NCBI RefSeq assembly: GCF_008831285.2
Contig: NC_045150.1
Location: 13,065,868-13,129,867, forward strand
Reading direction: 5' to 3'
Length of the DNA stretch: 64,000 bases
Source: Nymphaea colorata
Taxonomy: Eukaryota > Streptophyta > Magnoliopsida > Nymphaeales > Nymphaeaceae
In this document: positions 44,250 through 54,872 of the stretch, in pieces
Layout: each line of letters opens with the position of its first letter
Position numbering within the stretch: the stretch's first letter is position 1
The notes under the pieces: model-generated
What the model was told of the DNA's origin: nothing
The model's database searches: none
The model's input: only the letters and a program-made list of their open reading frames with translations
Program-made: the position numbers and the translations under genes

Positions 44250-44605
44250 CTTACATGAAAAACCTCATGACGATGAAGCCTTCGGGCTGCTCTTAGTAAT
44301 GTTAGGCCCCTTGGTGCACGCGGGAGGAAGTCTCCTACAATGTGGAGGCAACTCTCGGTTTAGCTCCCCCCTAGGTGGCTGTTGGGAGGGATTTTCAGGC
44401 CTCTTATACCCGGTCCATCTGTGTCGGTCATAAAAGGTGGCAACCGAAGAGTAGCTCTTACCATTTCGGGCTGCCCAACATGGGATTTGTATCCTTCCGA
44501 CGTGCCCGGCTTTATGGTGATGGGCTGCCTTCTCGTTAATGGGTTGGACCATTCCGGGAGGTCCCCTTCCCAAGATGCCTGCGTGTTTATGCCAAGGTAG
44601 GAGGG

Positions 44606-46315
44606 CTACCGGTTTGGTGGAAGGGCATCAGTCCTTGACATCTCTTCAGCCCAACGCCCCTTGCTTGGGGAAGATCTTCTAATACCCGTTGGTTTGTCAC
44701 TGACATAAGTCCTGCCCGCTCTCCTCATAGCTTTGGGAGCATTTGTCCCTCCCATCTCGGCCGACTTCAACCATTCCGGTCCAAGATAGACTTGGCTGAA
44801 TGCAGCCGGCTTCTCATTCTGTTTTAGCGCAACTCTACTGTGCACGGACAGCAAGGGCTCACGGCTCTGGCTGAAAGCCCGTGTCTTATGGTCCTCCTTG
44901 GTTGGAGGTCTGGTTGGCTTGGTGCCGCCCTTTTTGACATACATGCTTGGCGTCTCTAGAATCTTCAGGCTGATACAACTCGAGTTGGGTACTGAAGATT
45001 GATCCCAAATAGTTGCCGGACCAGCTAGGATGCTCCTACAATGAGTTCTCCCAAACTCGGTGGGTGGGCACTGATCGAGCGTCGCCGATGGGTGTCTCTC
45101 CGGGCACCCCGTCCCCCTTTTATCACGCTGTCCTTGCCATGTAGGGTCAGGGAACGGATGTGGCCCTCTTGGGTGGCGGTCACCTCGGGTGGGAGCCGGA
45201 GTTGGATCCGTAGGAAGGGCTGAATCTACTCTAGGAAGTAGCTCACCAAATTTTAGCTGATCGCTGGAATCCCGTGCTTCTGCTGGTTGTTTAGCCGCTC
45301 GGGATTCCCCCTCTTCTAGACCCATCTCATATACGTTTTCACTTCCCTTGTCTCCATCCATTTCTTGCCATTTCAGCCCGAGATAGATGTGATTATAGGC
45401 AGTGTATGGACCTATAGAACTCCGCTGGTTTGACTCTCGCTGAACCCCATGTGGTTTACCTTGTAAGCGAGGAACCCATCTACCCTTCAGTCTGGTTTTC
45501 CGTCTCAGCTTATATCTAAGACTTAGACCCTGTTTGGAGCCTCCCTTCCTTCCCCGGTCAAAACCCTCTTCATTCTTTCCACCGTCAAGATGACAATGTT
45601 GGACCTGTCCACAACCAGATGAGGGCGAGTTGTGGGCGACCCAATGGTTCGGGGTTTCCCGCGGGCTTACCATAGGCGGAAACAAGTCTGGTTCCTTTAC
45701 GGGGTTGACCGTGAGCTGAGAGGGTCGTGCGGGTTCAGCTATGAACATGTCCGGGAGTGGGCTGGCGTCTCCACCTTGGAGGGGGAAGTTCCGAAAACCC
45801 CAACCCAGTTGGAATTTACCATCGGTCGGCGGTGGGGTGGCAGTGCCGCCATACCCCAAGCCCTCTTTTTGAAGAACCTCAATGCTGTCCATCCCCTCAC
45901 GGACCTGCGTTGTGGCAGTCCCTAATTCTGCTCTAAACCGTTCGAGAGTGTTGCTCAAGCCTTCCATGACCACTGCGCCAAGCTCATCAACCTGCTGGGT
46001 AAGTTCGGAAGTCGGGGTCCAGTAGGTTTCCATCTTGCTTTTGATGGGATCATGCCTACAGTATCGCTGGATGGGCTGTTGAGTTCTCAACTCTATTTCG
46101 ACGCTACCTTGGCTGCTAGGGAGCTCTCCTCCCCTCGGCACCGCTTCGCTCCCATCTTCTTTGGCGTCCAAGGGAGGTGTGGCTTGAACTTTCTCAGCCC
46201 CGTCAGTCCCTAATCTGCCCTTTCCAGAACTGGTTTGATGGGCGAGAGCTGGGTTGCTATCAGCCCTCCCCTCTCCGTGTTCGGGCCTCGGTGGGGGAAA
46301 GTCAAGGACTGCCAA
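44606..46315 (-). CDS. Gag-like ORF 2 of the LTR element (569 codons)
   Basis: A long hydrophilic frame. Residues from about 100 read TSELTQQVDELGAVVMEGLS then LERFRAELGTATTQVREG, a likely coiled coil resembling ELNQQFEALG...RLGADLGAPLRQVR in the upstream frame. Two later segments also resemble each other: YNHIYLGLKWQEMDG and FSQVYLGPEWLKSAEMGG. No CCHC knuckle is seen. The Gag identity is inferred from position between the leader and the protease; no standard capsid domain is recognisable. Confidence 0.45.
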   Translation of the reverse strand: MAVLDFPPPRPEHGEGRADSNPALAHQTSSGKGRLGTDGAEKVQATPPLDAKEDGSEAVPRGGELPSSQGSVEIELRTQQPIQRYCRHDPIKSKMETYWTPTSELTQQVDELGAVVMEGLSNTLERFRAELGTATTQVREGMDSIEVLQKEGLGYGGTATPPPTDGKFQLGWGFRNFPLQGGDASPLPDMFIAEPARPSQLTVNPVKEPDLFPPMVSPRETPNHWVAHNSPSSGCGQVQHCHLDGGKNEEGFDRGRKGGSKQGLSLRYKLRRKTRLKGRWVPRLQGKPHGVQRESNQRSSIGPYTAYNHIYLGLKWQEMDGDKGSENVYEMGLEEGESRAAKQPAEARDSSDQLKFGELLPRVDSALPTDPTPAPTRGDRHPRGPHPFPDPTWQGQRDKRGTGCPERHPSATLDQCPPTEFGRTHCRSILAGPATIWDQSSVPNSSCISLKILETPSMYVKKGGTKPTRPPTKEDHKTRAFSQSREPLLSVHSRVALKQNEKPAAFSQVYLGPEWLKSAEMGGTNAPKAMRRAGRTYVSDKPTGIRRSSPSKGRWAEEMSRTDALPPNR

Positions 46316-46613
46316 GTCTCCCGAGTATCCTGGTATGGGATCGGGTGGAGCTCCTATCCCAAAGCGTGGAGGCGGCTCCTCAAACTGTCTTGCCCCCTGT
46401 CTCCCACGTTCTGCCCGAACCTGGCCGTGACCTCTGAAAATCCTCCTACCAGCCTGCTACCCGAAACGTGGTGGCTGTCGCTCGGGTGGAACCGGCTCAT
46501 ACTGCCCCGGGTCTCGCTGTACATAGACTCCTCTATCGAACGGTCTAGCTGAAATACCGCCGGTTCGATACGCTTCACTGCTCCTTGCACCCGGCGATTT
46601 CCCCCTTTCTTCT

Positions 46614-47114
46614 TTATCCGCGGGGGTACCTGTGTTGGCCCAACTCTTGGGGTCGGGCGGAGTCAAGTGGTGGCTCCCCCGACTCTCGTGGCCACCCAAG
46701 AGAGTAGTCCACCGGTCGATCTCGGGCTCGAGAGGGGATGTGAGGTCCCCTTGATCCCAGATTTGGGTCCCTTTGGGAGGGTTCCCCAAAATCGTAATGG
46801 CCTCTCCGTAACCCTCTTCCGTCGGGGTTAGGGTCGTCTCTAGCCCTTTGGCCGGTTGCCTCAAGACGGTCCTCCCTATTCCTTACTTGCCTTAGGGGTG
46901 CTCCCAGGTCGGCCCCTAAACGGTTCATCCTTTGGTTCATATTGTCTTGGAACATCAACCCGAGTGCTTCGAACTGTTGGTTGAGTTCCGACCTCCATAT
47001 GCTCAGATCTTGGTTAGGCACTCGGGCGGAGTAAGTCTCCCCCCGTGGTGCTCGCTCCACTCCACCTTTAACAGTCGTGCACTCTTCTTGCGCCTCAGTG
47101 TCCTCGGCAACCAT
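46614..47114 (-). CDS. Gag-like ORF 1 of the LTR element (about 166 codons)
   Basis: It starts MVAEDTEAQEECTTVKGG and includes SIWRSELNQQFEALGLMFQD then NQRMNRLGADLGAPLRQVRN, a probable coiled coil, then an Arg/Pro/Asp-rich tail. It is the first open frame after the 2.5-kb leader. Overlapping frames just below (46864-46457) suggest that frameshifts have separated it from the next Gag-like ORF. Confidence 0.4.
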   Translation of the reverse strand: MVAEDTEAQEECTTVKGGVERAPRGETYSARVPNQDLSIWRSELNQQFEALGLMFQDNMNQRMNRLGADLGAPLRQVRNREDRLEATGQRARDDPNPDGRGLRRGHYDFGEPSQRDPNLGSRGPHIPSRARDRPVDYSLGWPRESGEPPLDSARPQELGQHRYPRG

Positions 47115-47126
47115 CGGCGCCCTTAG

Positions 47127-49630
47127 CCATGGCGCGCGCTGCTCAATGTCACGGTGTGGCTAGACTGTCTGCCCGCACTGCACTGCCCGGGCTGGCGTCA
47201 ATCCGCTGTCCGACTGCTATAACCTGGCCGCACGTCGCCCACAACTGCCACTGCCGGCTGAGCTAAGACTGAAGCCTGCCCACTGCCGGGTATCACAAGG
47301 ATGCTGCTCCTACCTCTCGTGGACGGCTGTACAAGGTTTCCCGGGCCTGTCAAAGGCCCTAGCTTGCCCGGAGGAGTACAAATCCCAGCCCCAACCTCAC
47401 AACAAAACTCTCAAGAGCAAATATGGCTTTAAGGATTACAAATGCGTTCGATACATGGATTAAATCTCTCCCATCTCACTCAACAATCCATGCCTAGAAC
47501 GTACAAACCACGCCCTTCTTGCCCTTAGGTAAGTCTTCCCACCGCCGGGCTGTGTCCCGTGCAAGGTGCACAAGGAGGAGCCCAAGTCAGGGGTGCCGGT
47601 GGCAGGGATAAAGCAAATACAACCTCCCTCGCAACTATAGGGTGAGGCGAAGGGAACCTGGTCACGGGGGCTAAGACCGGCAGCTTGGCTGCACCCCCGT
47701 ATTCAGCAGCCTCGTTCCGTCGACGAGTGGCACCTCCTAGCGGTGCGGCTGGACTTCGCTCATTGACAAGAAAATGGAGCAGCAGTAGTTACTGAAAAGA
47801 TATAACAGCAACTAAAAGGGAGAAGGGGATGCACGTCACCGTGAGCTCGGAAACCCCTAAGTGCTGTAGCGTGTAGGGGGAAGAAATCGCTGGAATGGCG
47901 CCAGCGAACGCCCTTCCTTCTCCCTAGTCCAGCCCAGTCGAAGTGGCTAGCTGGATCTCCTCCTCCTCAGCCAAGGTGTGTGGCCCTCAGAATCAGCTCG
48001 TCGAGAGGATGGCCCCTTACTCGTGCAGCTCGGTCCAGCAAAGAAAGAACAAGAACAGTCAAGGGCAGTTCAGCAATACGAGTAAGTAAGGGGGAATGCT
48101 TGGAAATGTCACCAGATGTTCAAGTAAACCCCAGGAGAAGATGTGAATGGGGTGTGGCAGTCGCCGGAAGCGCCGGCGGACGCGTATTCTCCTTGAAGCT
48201 CTGGTGAATCTGGAATCAGGCAGAAGGTGACTTCAGAGACCTCTGCCCACTCAAAATTCCGTATCTCCCTGGTCCGATGCCCAAAAATCGTCAAACTGGT
48301 GCCAAAACTTTCTTAAGATCTGTGGCTTTCCAACGGTACTAAGAGATCCAGCATCCTCCCAGTATAGAGAAAATCGGAGCTGAAGAAAGTGACGCCTCAA
48401 CCTTGTTTTTCAGTCGGTCGACAGGCTCAGGGCTGGTTTCAGGCGGCTTCTCAGACCAGTCTCCAGTTAAAAATCCATATCTCCTAGCTCCGAGGTCCAA
48501 AAATCCTCAAAACAAAACTGAAAAATTTTAGAGATCTGTAGCTTTCCAGTGGTATCAAGATCTCCAGATACCTCAAAACACAGAAGGATTCGTAGCTGAG
48601 GAAAGTCACGCCTCAGCCGCTCAGTTCAGATTGGTTCCAGGGTGATATCAGTCCAGAAAATGAGCTCCGACCAGTCTCCACTTAAAATGCCGCTCCGGAC
48701 TGATCTTAAGTCGAAAACTTCTGAAATTTGGCTGCCAAATAAAGACGTAGCCGGATCCAACGTACCTAAGATCACTAAAATCCGAGCTCGGAGCTGGCAG
48801 CGCCGATCGCCGGAAGTTAGGGTAGTTTCTGGAAAAATTGATAACTGACAACAGCAGAGAACAACTTTCAGGTGGTGTCTGGGGCTCTGATTCGTGCGAT
48901 GGAGTCCGGGACACGACGGACACGTCGTCGCCTCAGTTCAAATCGTCAGGACACGAGCTGTGCGGGACACCGTGTCCTCGGAGTCGGAGGTAAGGCGGGA
49001 CTCGTGGCGGGACACGGTCGAGATGTGATGCTGGACTCGACGGGACTCGCGTGTCGCTGCGTACCGCCTTCGTTCGGGACACGAAACACTGATTCGTCGC
49101 CGGGGACCGAAGAACACGGCGGAATCTCGGCGAAATATTCCACCGAGATCGTCGTTTTCGCCGGAAAACTTCGAAAACTCGCCGGTGAACTTCAAATCAA
49201 GATTCCAACGTCATTTCTTGACCAAATTCGACGATCCAAAGCTCGATCTACTCGGAAATGAGTCAAGAATCCTCGTTTATACTCATCCACACAAATTAAT
49301 CTTTTCAGGATTGATCGGCCGCTGGACAGTGAGAAATCCCCCTTCAAATCGCCTGGAATCCGTCGGAACCCGCTGGAGAGGGTAAAGACGCCGGAAAATA
49401 CAGGTTGCCTTCAAAAATCCGTAACTCGCTCCAGGGTGCTCCAAAAATCGTCTGAAAAATCCACAGCACTCCCAAGACGTAGACGAAGAAAATGGGTGGG
49501 TGCTCGACAGCTAGAACTCGTCCAGAAAATAACGCCGTTGATCTGAAGAGCGTTCTTCCTCTCTGTTTTCTGTCTCAAGCGGTCCAGCGTCAGTATGCTT
49601 CACGAATCAGTCTCCCCTGGCCGTGCGATA
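47127..49630 (-). other. Untranslated leader of the LTR element
   Basis: No coding domain. It contains diverged repeats of about 215 bases (near 48250-48465 and 48466-48680, with a shorter third near 49400) sharing CCGTATCTCC/CCATATCTCC, CCAAAAATC, AGATCTGT, and AGTCACGCCTCA. From 48890 to 49090 GGACACG and its complement recur about ten times. The leader is unusually long. Confidence 0.55.
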
Positions 49631-49642
49631 GCTCTGATACCA
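49631..49642 (-). promoter_or_regulatory. tRNA-iMet primer-binding site
   Basis: The minus strand reads TGGTATCAGAGC three bases after the end of the 5' LTR (AACA then AAC). This is the standard plant initiator-Met primer site and fixes the element's orientation. Confidence 0.92.
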
Positions 49643-49645
49643 GTT

Positions 49646-50005
49646 TGTTTGAGCCCGCGGCCGGGAGGGATGCTGGAGGTAGCCGACCGCGGTCCTGATC
49701 GCCCAGAATCTCGCTCGGAGGGGGAGAACACCAATGGAACAGTAACCGGCCTCTCTGGAAACGGTGATGGCAGGGAGGATGCGCAGGTAACAGGGAGGCT
49801 AACGGAGGGTCTTGCAGGCGGTGTGGGCGTCGGATGGGTGAAGGGAAACGGTGGAGGATGCGTGGGCAGCGATCGGTGGAGTCTCCTCAACCCGGGATGG
49901 GCTTTAGGCGAAGGAGAGCTCATTGAAGGCAGCCATGGAAGCTGGAACGGAGCATACACAGGAAGAAGAAGGGGAAAAAGAAAACATCATTCTCATTGAT
50001 GAAAT
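49646..50005 (-). repeat. 5' LTR, truncated by about 109 bp
   Basis: It aligns to 41703-42062 with about 15 substitutions in 360 bases. The outer part (bases corresponding to 42063-42171) is absent; instead TNL-derived sequence starts at 50006. Confidence 0.88.
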
Positions 50006-50033
50006 TACCTTCATCATGTCATTCATTCTGGGC
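50006..50033. other. Templated filler at the LTR/TNL-D junction
   Basis: TACCTTCATCATGTCATTCA at 50006 onward is an out-of-place copy of the LRR exon end and splice donor found at 50260-50280 (and at 8022-8041). It shares AAAT with the LTR end. About eight further bases (TTCTGGGC) precede the homology with 7797. Confidence 0.75.
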
Positions 50034-50261
50034 TTCTACGCCATCAAAAGAGGCACGCAAGTGATAGCATATGAAAGGTCACCTAAACAACGCACCCGAG
50101 TGAACACTCATATTGCTCCACTTTGTAAGGTATTAATAAGACGACCAAGAGAAAAAGATTTTTACTTTTTACTCTATTGTATTGTGATCGATAAAACAGA
50201 ATGCAGGCCAACAAGAAGTTTATGAAAACGATATTGATATATAAATGTGTAAAGAAATTAC

Positions 50262-51143
50262 CTTCATCATGTCATTCATGTTCCTTAGTGCTTTACAGTA
50301 GTGGAGTGCCAGGGACTCTAGACATCTCAGTTTGCTAAGGCCAGGAGCATCTATAAGATGGCTGCATCCGCTCAGACATAAATGTCGCAGGGCTTGCAAA
50401 TCTGAAATGTCTGGGATGGTCTTCAAATCCGCGCAATTGCTGATTTCCAGCTCTTGCAGGTTTGTCAACAGGCCAACAGACTCCGGAAGTCTTTGCATAT
50501 ACCCTTGGCTTAATTGGAGCACCTTTAAAGACGTCAACCTGCCAATCTCTTCTGGGAGTTCCTCTAGCGACCAACACGAGCGAAGGACGAGCTTCTCCAA
50601 AGAACTTAGGCGACAGATGCTATCAGGTATGTTCTTTAGAGAACCACAGTCTCCCAAGTTCAAGCACACCAACTTGTCGAGATCGCCAATCGATTCATGG
50701 ACTTGACCCAGCTTGGCGCACCCTTCAAATACCAATTTGGTTGCGTTTGCAATCAGCCTAAAATGGGGGGTGCTCTTGAGGTTCTTGCAATTCTTGAGAA
50801 TAAGGACTTTCAATTGGCTGAAGGTCCGCGAGTAGTTCGCCTCCTGGGGCAAACTACTAGTCACACTTGGACCTAGAAACTCCTCTATGATGCTCTCTGT
50901 CAGGTCGAGCACTACAATGTTCACAACATCAAAGTCGATGGTCGGCAATGATTTCAACGGACATTGCCACCACCTCAGGAACTGCAACGATTTGGGTAGA
51001 TCCTGATACAAGCCCTCCATCCTTACCAAGCTTGTATAAAGTATTCTCAGGTTCTCCATGTTTCTAAACGACGTCGTTTTTAAAGGTGGAATGTGCTGCC
51101 GGCCGTGACGGTGGAAAATAATGGCTTCAACCTTCTTTGTTCC
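50262..51143 (-). CDS. TNL-D LRR exon, open frame
   Basis: It has the same borders as TNL-A (CTAG/GGAACA and MMK/GTAATT) and reads open from GTKKVEAIIF through DLPKSLQFLRWWQCPLKSLP, LVCLNLGDCGSLKNIPDSI, LEELPEEIGRLTSLKVL and LRHLCLSGCSHLIDAPGLSK. It shows the undamaged form of the TNL-A exon. Without an upstream P-loop it cannot be part of a working receptor. Confidence 0.9.
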
Positions 51144-51787
51144 CTAGGATAGGAAAGATCACGAGAAAGAAAGAAAAAAAATGAGCTCCTTGATAAAATG
51201 AAAACGTCGAAGCAATGCAAGTGATGTTGTATGATTTCTACTAAAGCTTTCTGCCAAAAGAAGTCAGAATTTAAATTTAGAGCTTTATGCAAACTATCAG
51301 CAGGAATAGGAGATCAGCTATCGAAGTCTACAATTTTTCAGCTCCACATGGTTATGCTCAAGAAAAAGTAAAATTAGAAGTTGGAGGTTTGAGCCTTCCA
51401 GTATCAAGTTTTGACAGGATAATTTTCAGAAAGCTATGACAACATAATTATAAGGTTGAGGAGGATTCTAGAGAAGCACCCCCACACCCCTTTTTTCCTA
51501 CCCTCCAAGGGTTGCTTCAATGTTTGAATTGTGGAGATGTGGAATAGCAACCACACAAACAATGAACTAATCAGTTAGAAACTCGATCAGCCATACTATA
51601 CTATGCTCCAAAAAGGAGAATAACAAAATTTTGGCCAGATGCCAAATAAAGCAACAATCGATAGTAGGCACTGCTGATCAACTATGTTCCATTTGTCCAC
51701 CATACATGCGACTTCCAAGCACGAGTATTCATCATAAATAAAGAGAAAGAAGAGAAAATGAAGAACGTGTAGAAAGCTCATACTTAC

Positions 51788-52541
51788 GTTTCCTGGTTGT
51801 AGCATTTGTAATGTTTTGTTATTTTCCCAAAACCTGCTTGCGTGCTTCTTCTTTTGGACAATATTTCTCCTCATGTCTCGTATTTGATCATGCATTTCAA
51901 ATGTGCCATGCTCATTCATTCTGATTAGAAATTTACGCTGCAACTCGGCAATTGCATTAGTTGGGTAAAGTTCGGAACCTTCCGACATGTGCATTGCGTA
52001 TTGTTTCTTCTTTTTCCTTTCTTCACATCTCTTGAACTCCCCTGGGTAAGCATCCTCCCAACAATAATAAAACATGTTATGTCCAAGAATATGCGTCGTC
52101 TTTTCTTATCAAGGCTTTTATAGCTTATCTCTAACCTCTTATGGACGTCTTTATGTTGATCTTGTTTTAATTGCTCCAGATTTGACTCCCATTCTTTAAT
52201 GGATTTAAAGTCAGAGAAAAGGCTCCCAAATACTTGGAGGCATAGAGGTATCCCACCAGCAACTCCACCAGCAACTGACACAACTTCCTTCGACAATTCA
52301 CCTCTCCAATCTGATTTTGGCTCGGGTTGCTCAAACGCATGCTGACTGAAAAGTTTAAGCGATTGGGCATGATCCAATTTCGGAACCTCATATATGATCT
52401 TCTATCGTCCCTTAAAGACGTCTTCATCTCTACAAGTGACATTGATTATGCTTTCGCCACTGAACCAACCTGACCGGCTGCCGACTAGGGCATCGAACTG
52501 GTCTTTATGATCAACATCGTCGAGAACTACAAGCACTTTCA
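51788..52541 (-). pseudogene. TNL-D truncated NB-ARC exon
   Basis: It starts within kinase-2 (VLVVLDDVDHKDQF), then RNBS-B IINVTCRDEDVFKGR followed by TAG (52402-52404), GLPL-type GGVAGGIPLCLQVFGS, RNBS-D RIFLDITCF, a frame slip, and MHD-type FEMHDQIRDM. Donor GGAAAC/GTAAGT. Upstream of 52541 the sequence is unrelated. Confidence 0.9.
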
Positions 52542-53983
52542 CAAAGAGATCTCTTGGGGGTTCATCATCTTGGAGCTTCATCCGATGTGACTCCAATATC
52601 ATTCAAATGACAGGGATCACTTCTAATATCATTCATATTCGAGGTATGTAATCTTCATCTATTTTCATTTCCTCTTGCTACTTTCCTTATGACCATGCAA
52701 AAAAGCTCTAATGATTTCCTATCCGGAGTAGCAAACTATATCTTGAGTGTAGGGAAAATATGAGTAAGGCGAAACAAATTTCATTTCCTCATTTATTTCC
52801 AAAAAAAATATGTTTGTTATAGTGCTTCACTCATCATTTTTGTTTGAGATGATGCTCTTTCATGATGTATTAATTGTTCTTAATTGATGAGCAAATGCAC
52901 TGCGATAATGAATGTTTAGATTGAGATTTTTTCGTTATCATCCCAAGAAAGTCTTCTACGAATATGTACATGTTAATATGCATTTTCATGTCATTCTCGC
53001 GGTTAGTTTCTTTCTCAATAGACCGATTAGGGACCCCAATGAATTCTCTCTTACATTGCTCTTCATTTCATATATGTTTAATTTTCTTCATACCCAATAG
53101 TGGAAGAAATATATTCTCTTGTCACAAACAATACGATTTTATGGTCATGTATAAATTATTTGGAAGCACGTTTTTTCAAAAGATTTTTCAAAACAAGAAC
53201 CTCCTTTAATGTGGCTTTGGAGACTTAGCCTGGGCTCTTGCACAAGCCCAAGTTCCTCTTCGGCGTACATAAAAAATTGAAGTCGGATATTTCTAAGTTA
53301 TTTATTAGTTTGAACTCTCATGAAAGCATATGTGTATATACATGTTATATACGTATACGTACACATGACTATCTTTTTTTTTTCTTTTTTATGATTTAAC
53401 ATGTTATTTTACAAATTTTTATTTCCGTACATATGTCAACGAATATATGTGTGTAATCCACTTTCTCTTTCTCTCTTTCTCTTTAAAATCTCTCTTTCTT
53501 CTTTTTATAAAATCTTTTTCTCTCTCTCTATTTTATTTGATATTTTATTTTAACAAACTTTATATGTGTATATATATATACCTCTCTTTTTTTTCTATTC
53601 CTTTGGATACTTTTCTTTCAAGATTTACGGTTTTAATTTCTTATTCACAGACTTCATTAAGACCACCACTCATGTGATGACACCAATATTGGAATCATGC
53701 TTGAGGTATACAACCCTATTCTATTTTCCAAAACTTTTCTTTCTTTCATAAAATACTTACCACAATTTTATTAATAAAAATAAAAAACTTAGATGTATGT
53801 GATGGTATGAATACTTTCAGATGAATGTCACGGTAGGAACGAATAATTTACTTCTTATGTTTATCATGTAAGATCAATGCATTCATACATTCACATTAAC
53901 TTAACATCACAAATGATCACAAGCACATCTGTAAAAGAACTTAAGCAAGATGAGAACTTAAGCAAGATTAGATGAAACTCTAA
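52542..53983. other. AT- and TC-rich spacer without a recognised gene
   Basis: No domain is seen. The first bases (AAAGAGATCTCTTGGGGG) are of unknown origin. 53370-53600 contains T, CT and TA runs; open frames there are low complexity. Confidence 0.5.
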
Positions 53984-54609
53984 CTAGGTAGTAATCAAAT
54001 TAGAGCAACTATAACCATGCAACGATGGAGTGGCCGATGGTCTCCAAACATCAATAAAAATTAAATCAAGTGGAGCATCAATCTTATGTTGCGTTTGAGC
54101 AAAAGGAAGAGCATGACTTTTCCCTCTTTGACATGCATCACATATCTTATTATAAGCCCTACTATCAATAGGTAAAGCAAATTTCTTTAAAACATGTATC
54201 ACAATTCTAAAATCAGGATGTCCCATTCGATTATGCCAATGATCAACTGAGACCTGCTCTCCAACAAATGTTGTTTTCTGACGAGTTGCATATTGGTATA
54301 ACTTTAGCTGATATAAGCCTCCTTTATTTGTTCCCTGCAGAAGTTTCTCCCCTGTTGTATGATTTTTAACATAACAACAATTTGCGTCAAATTCAAACAC
54401 AACATCATTGTCATGAGCAAATTTATGCACAGATAGTAGATTTTTAGAAATACTAGGAATATGCAACACGTTCTTTATGAGAAATTTTGAATTTGAACTA
54501 TAGAGAGAAGCATTACCAACATTCATGATTTGCAGACCAGCACCATTTCCAACTCTCAATTGATCCTTCCCTTAATACTCTGAGTGAACAAAAAGTTTAT
54601 TCAGATCAG

Positions 54610-54872
54610 CAGTTAGCGTCGGTGTCTAGATACCAAAAACTATCATCTGCTTGAGGTGTAATTTCCATGTGATACGCTTCTGGGAACAATGACTCCTTTT
54701 GAAATTTATATAATTTACAATGTAGTGCACCATGTCCTGATTTCCTGCAAGCTTGACATACAGTTTGACATTGAGAAGCAAGATGTCCACGGTTACCACA
54801 AGTGTGACAGTTGACAACTTTATCCTGAGAGCGATGTCCTGGATGCCTTGTTTGCTGGCTCAGGTTTTCCAC
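54610..54872 (-). pseudogene. Copia Gag nucleocapsid: two CCHC knuckles
   Basis: CHTCGNRGHLASQC fits C-x2-C-x4-H-x4-C, and CQACRKSGHGALHC fits the same pattern. Two knuckles bind the element's RNA. The frame runs into the broken protease (FWYLDTDANC). Confidence 0.85.

Larger units (their letters stand above)
41703..50005 (-). mobile_element. Non-autonomous LTR retrotransposon with Gag-like and retropepsin-like ORFs, no RT
   Basis: Read on the minus strand: truncated 5' LTR (50005-49646), iMet primer site (49642-49631), a 2.5-kb leader, Gag-like frames (47114-46614, 46315-44606), a retropepsin-like frame (44249-42585), a polypurine tract, and the complete 3' LTR (42171-41703). LTR ends are TGTTG and CAACA. 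The shared 360 bases differ at about 15 positions, so it is not young. No RT (YxDD), RNase H or integrase motif appears on either strand, so it would need another element's enzymes. It is much more GC-rich than its surroundings. About 109 bases of the 5' LTR are missing at 50005, where TNL-derived DNA begins. The retropepsin words resemble Ty3/gypsy. Confidence 0.82.
50034..52541 (-). pseudogene. TNL-D: partial duplicate of TNL-A (NB-ARC end and LRR)
   Basis: This block is nearly identical (about 98% by eye) to 7797-10286 and ends abruptly at 52541 inside kinase-2 of NB-ARC (KVLVVLDDV read up to MKV). It therefore has no TIR, no P-loop and no post-LRR exon. It shares with TNL-A the TAG after FKGR (52402-52404) and the frameshift near ITCFI, so the source was already broken. 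It does not have TNL-A's two LRR lesions. It carries its own 12-base duplication (52253-52276) that adds VAGG next to the GLPL motif. Units A and D have the same orientation about 42 kb apart. Confidence 0.92.

Noticed and set aside
49631-49642. tRNA-like TGGTATCAGAGC strings (also 55927-55938 and 56742-56753)
   Set aside because: They are primer-binding sites beside LTRs; no tRNA cloverleaf is present.
53447-53751. Hydrophobic frames that might be membrane peptides
   Set aside because: They translate CT/T/TA simple repeats.
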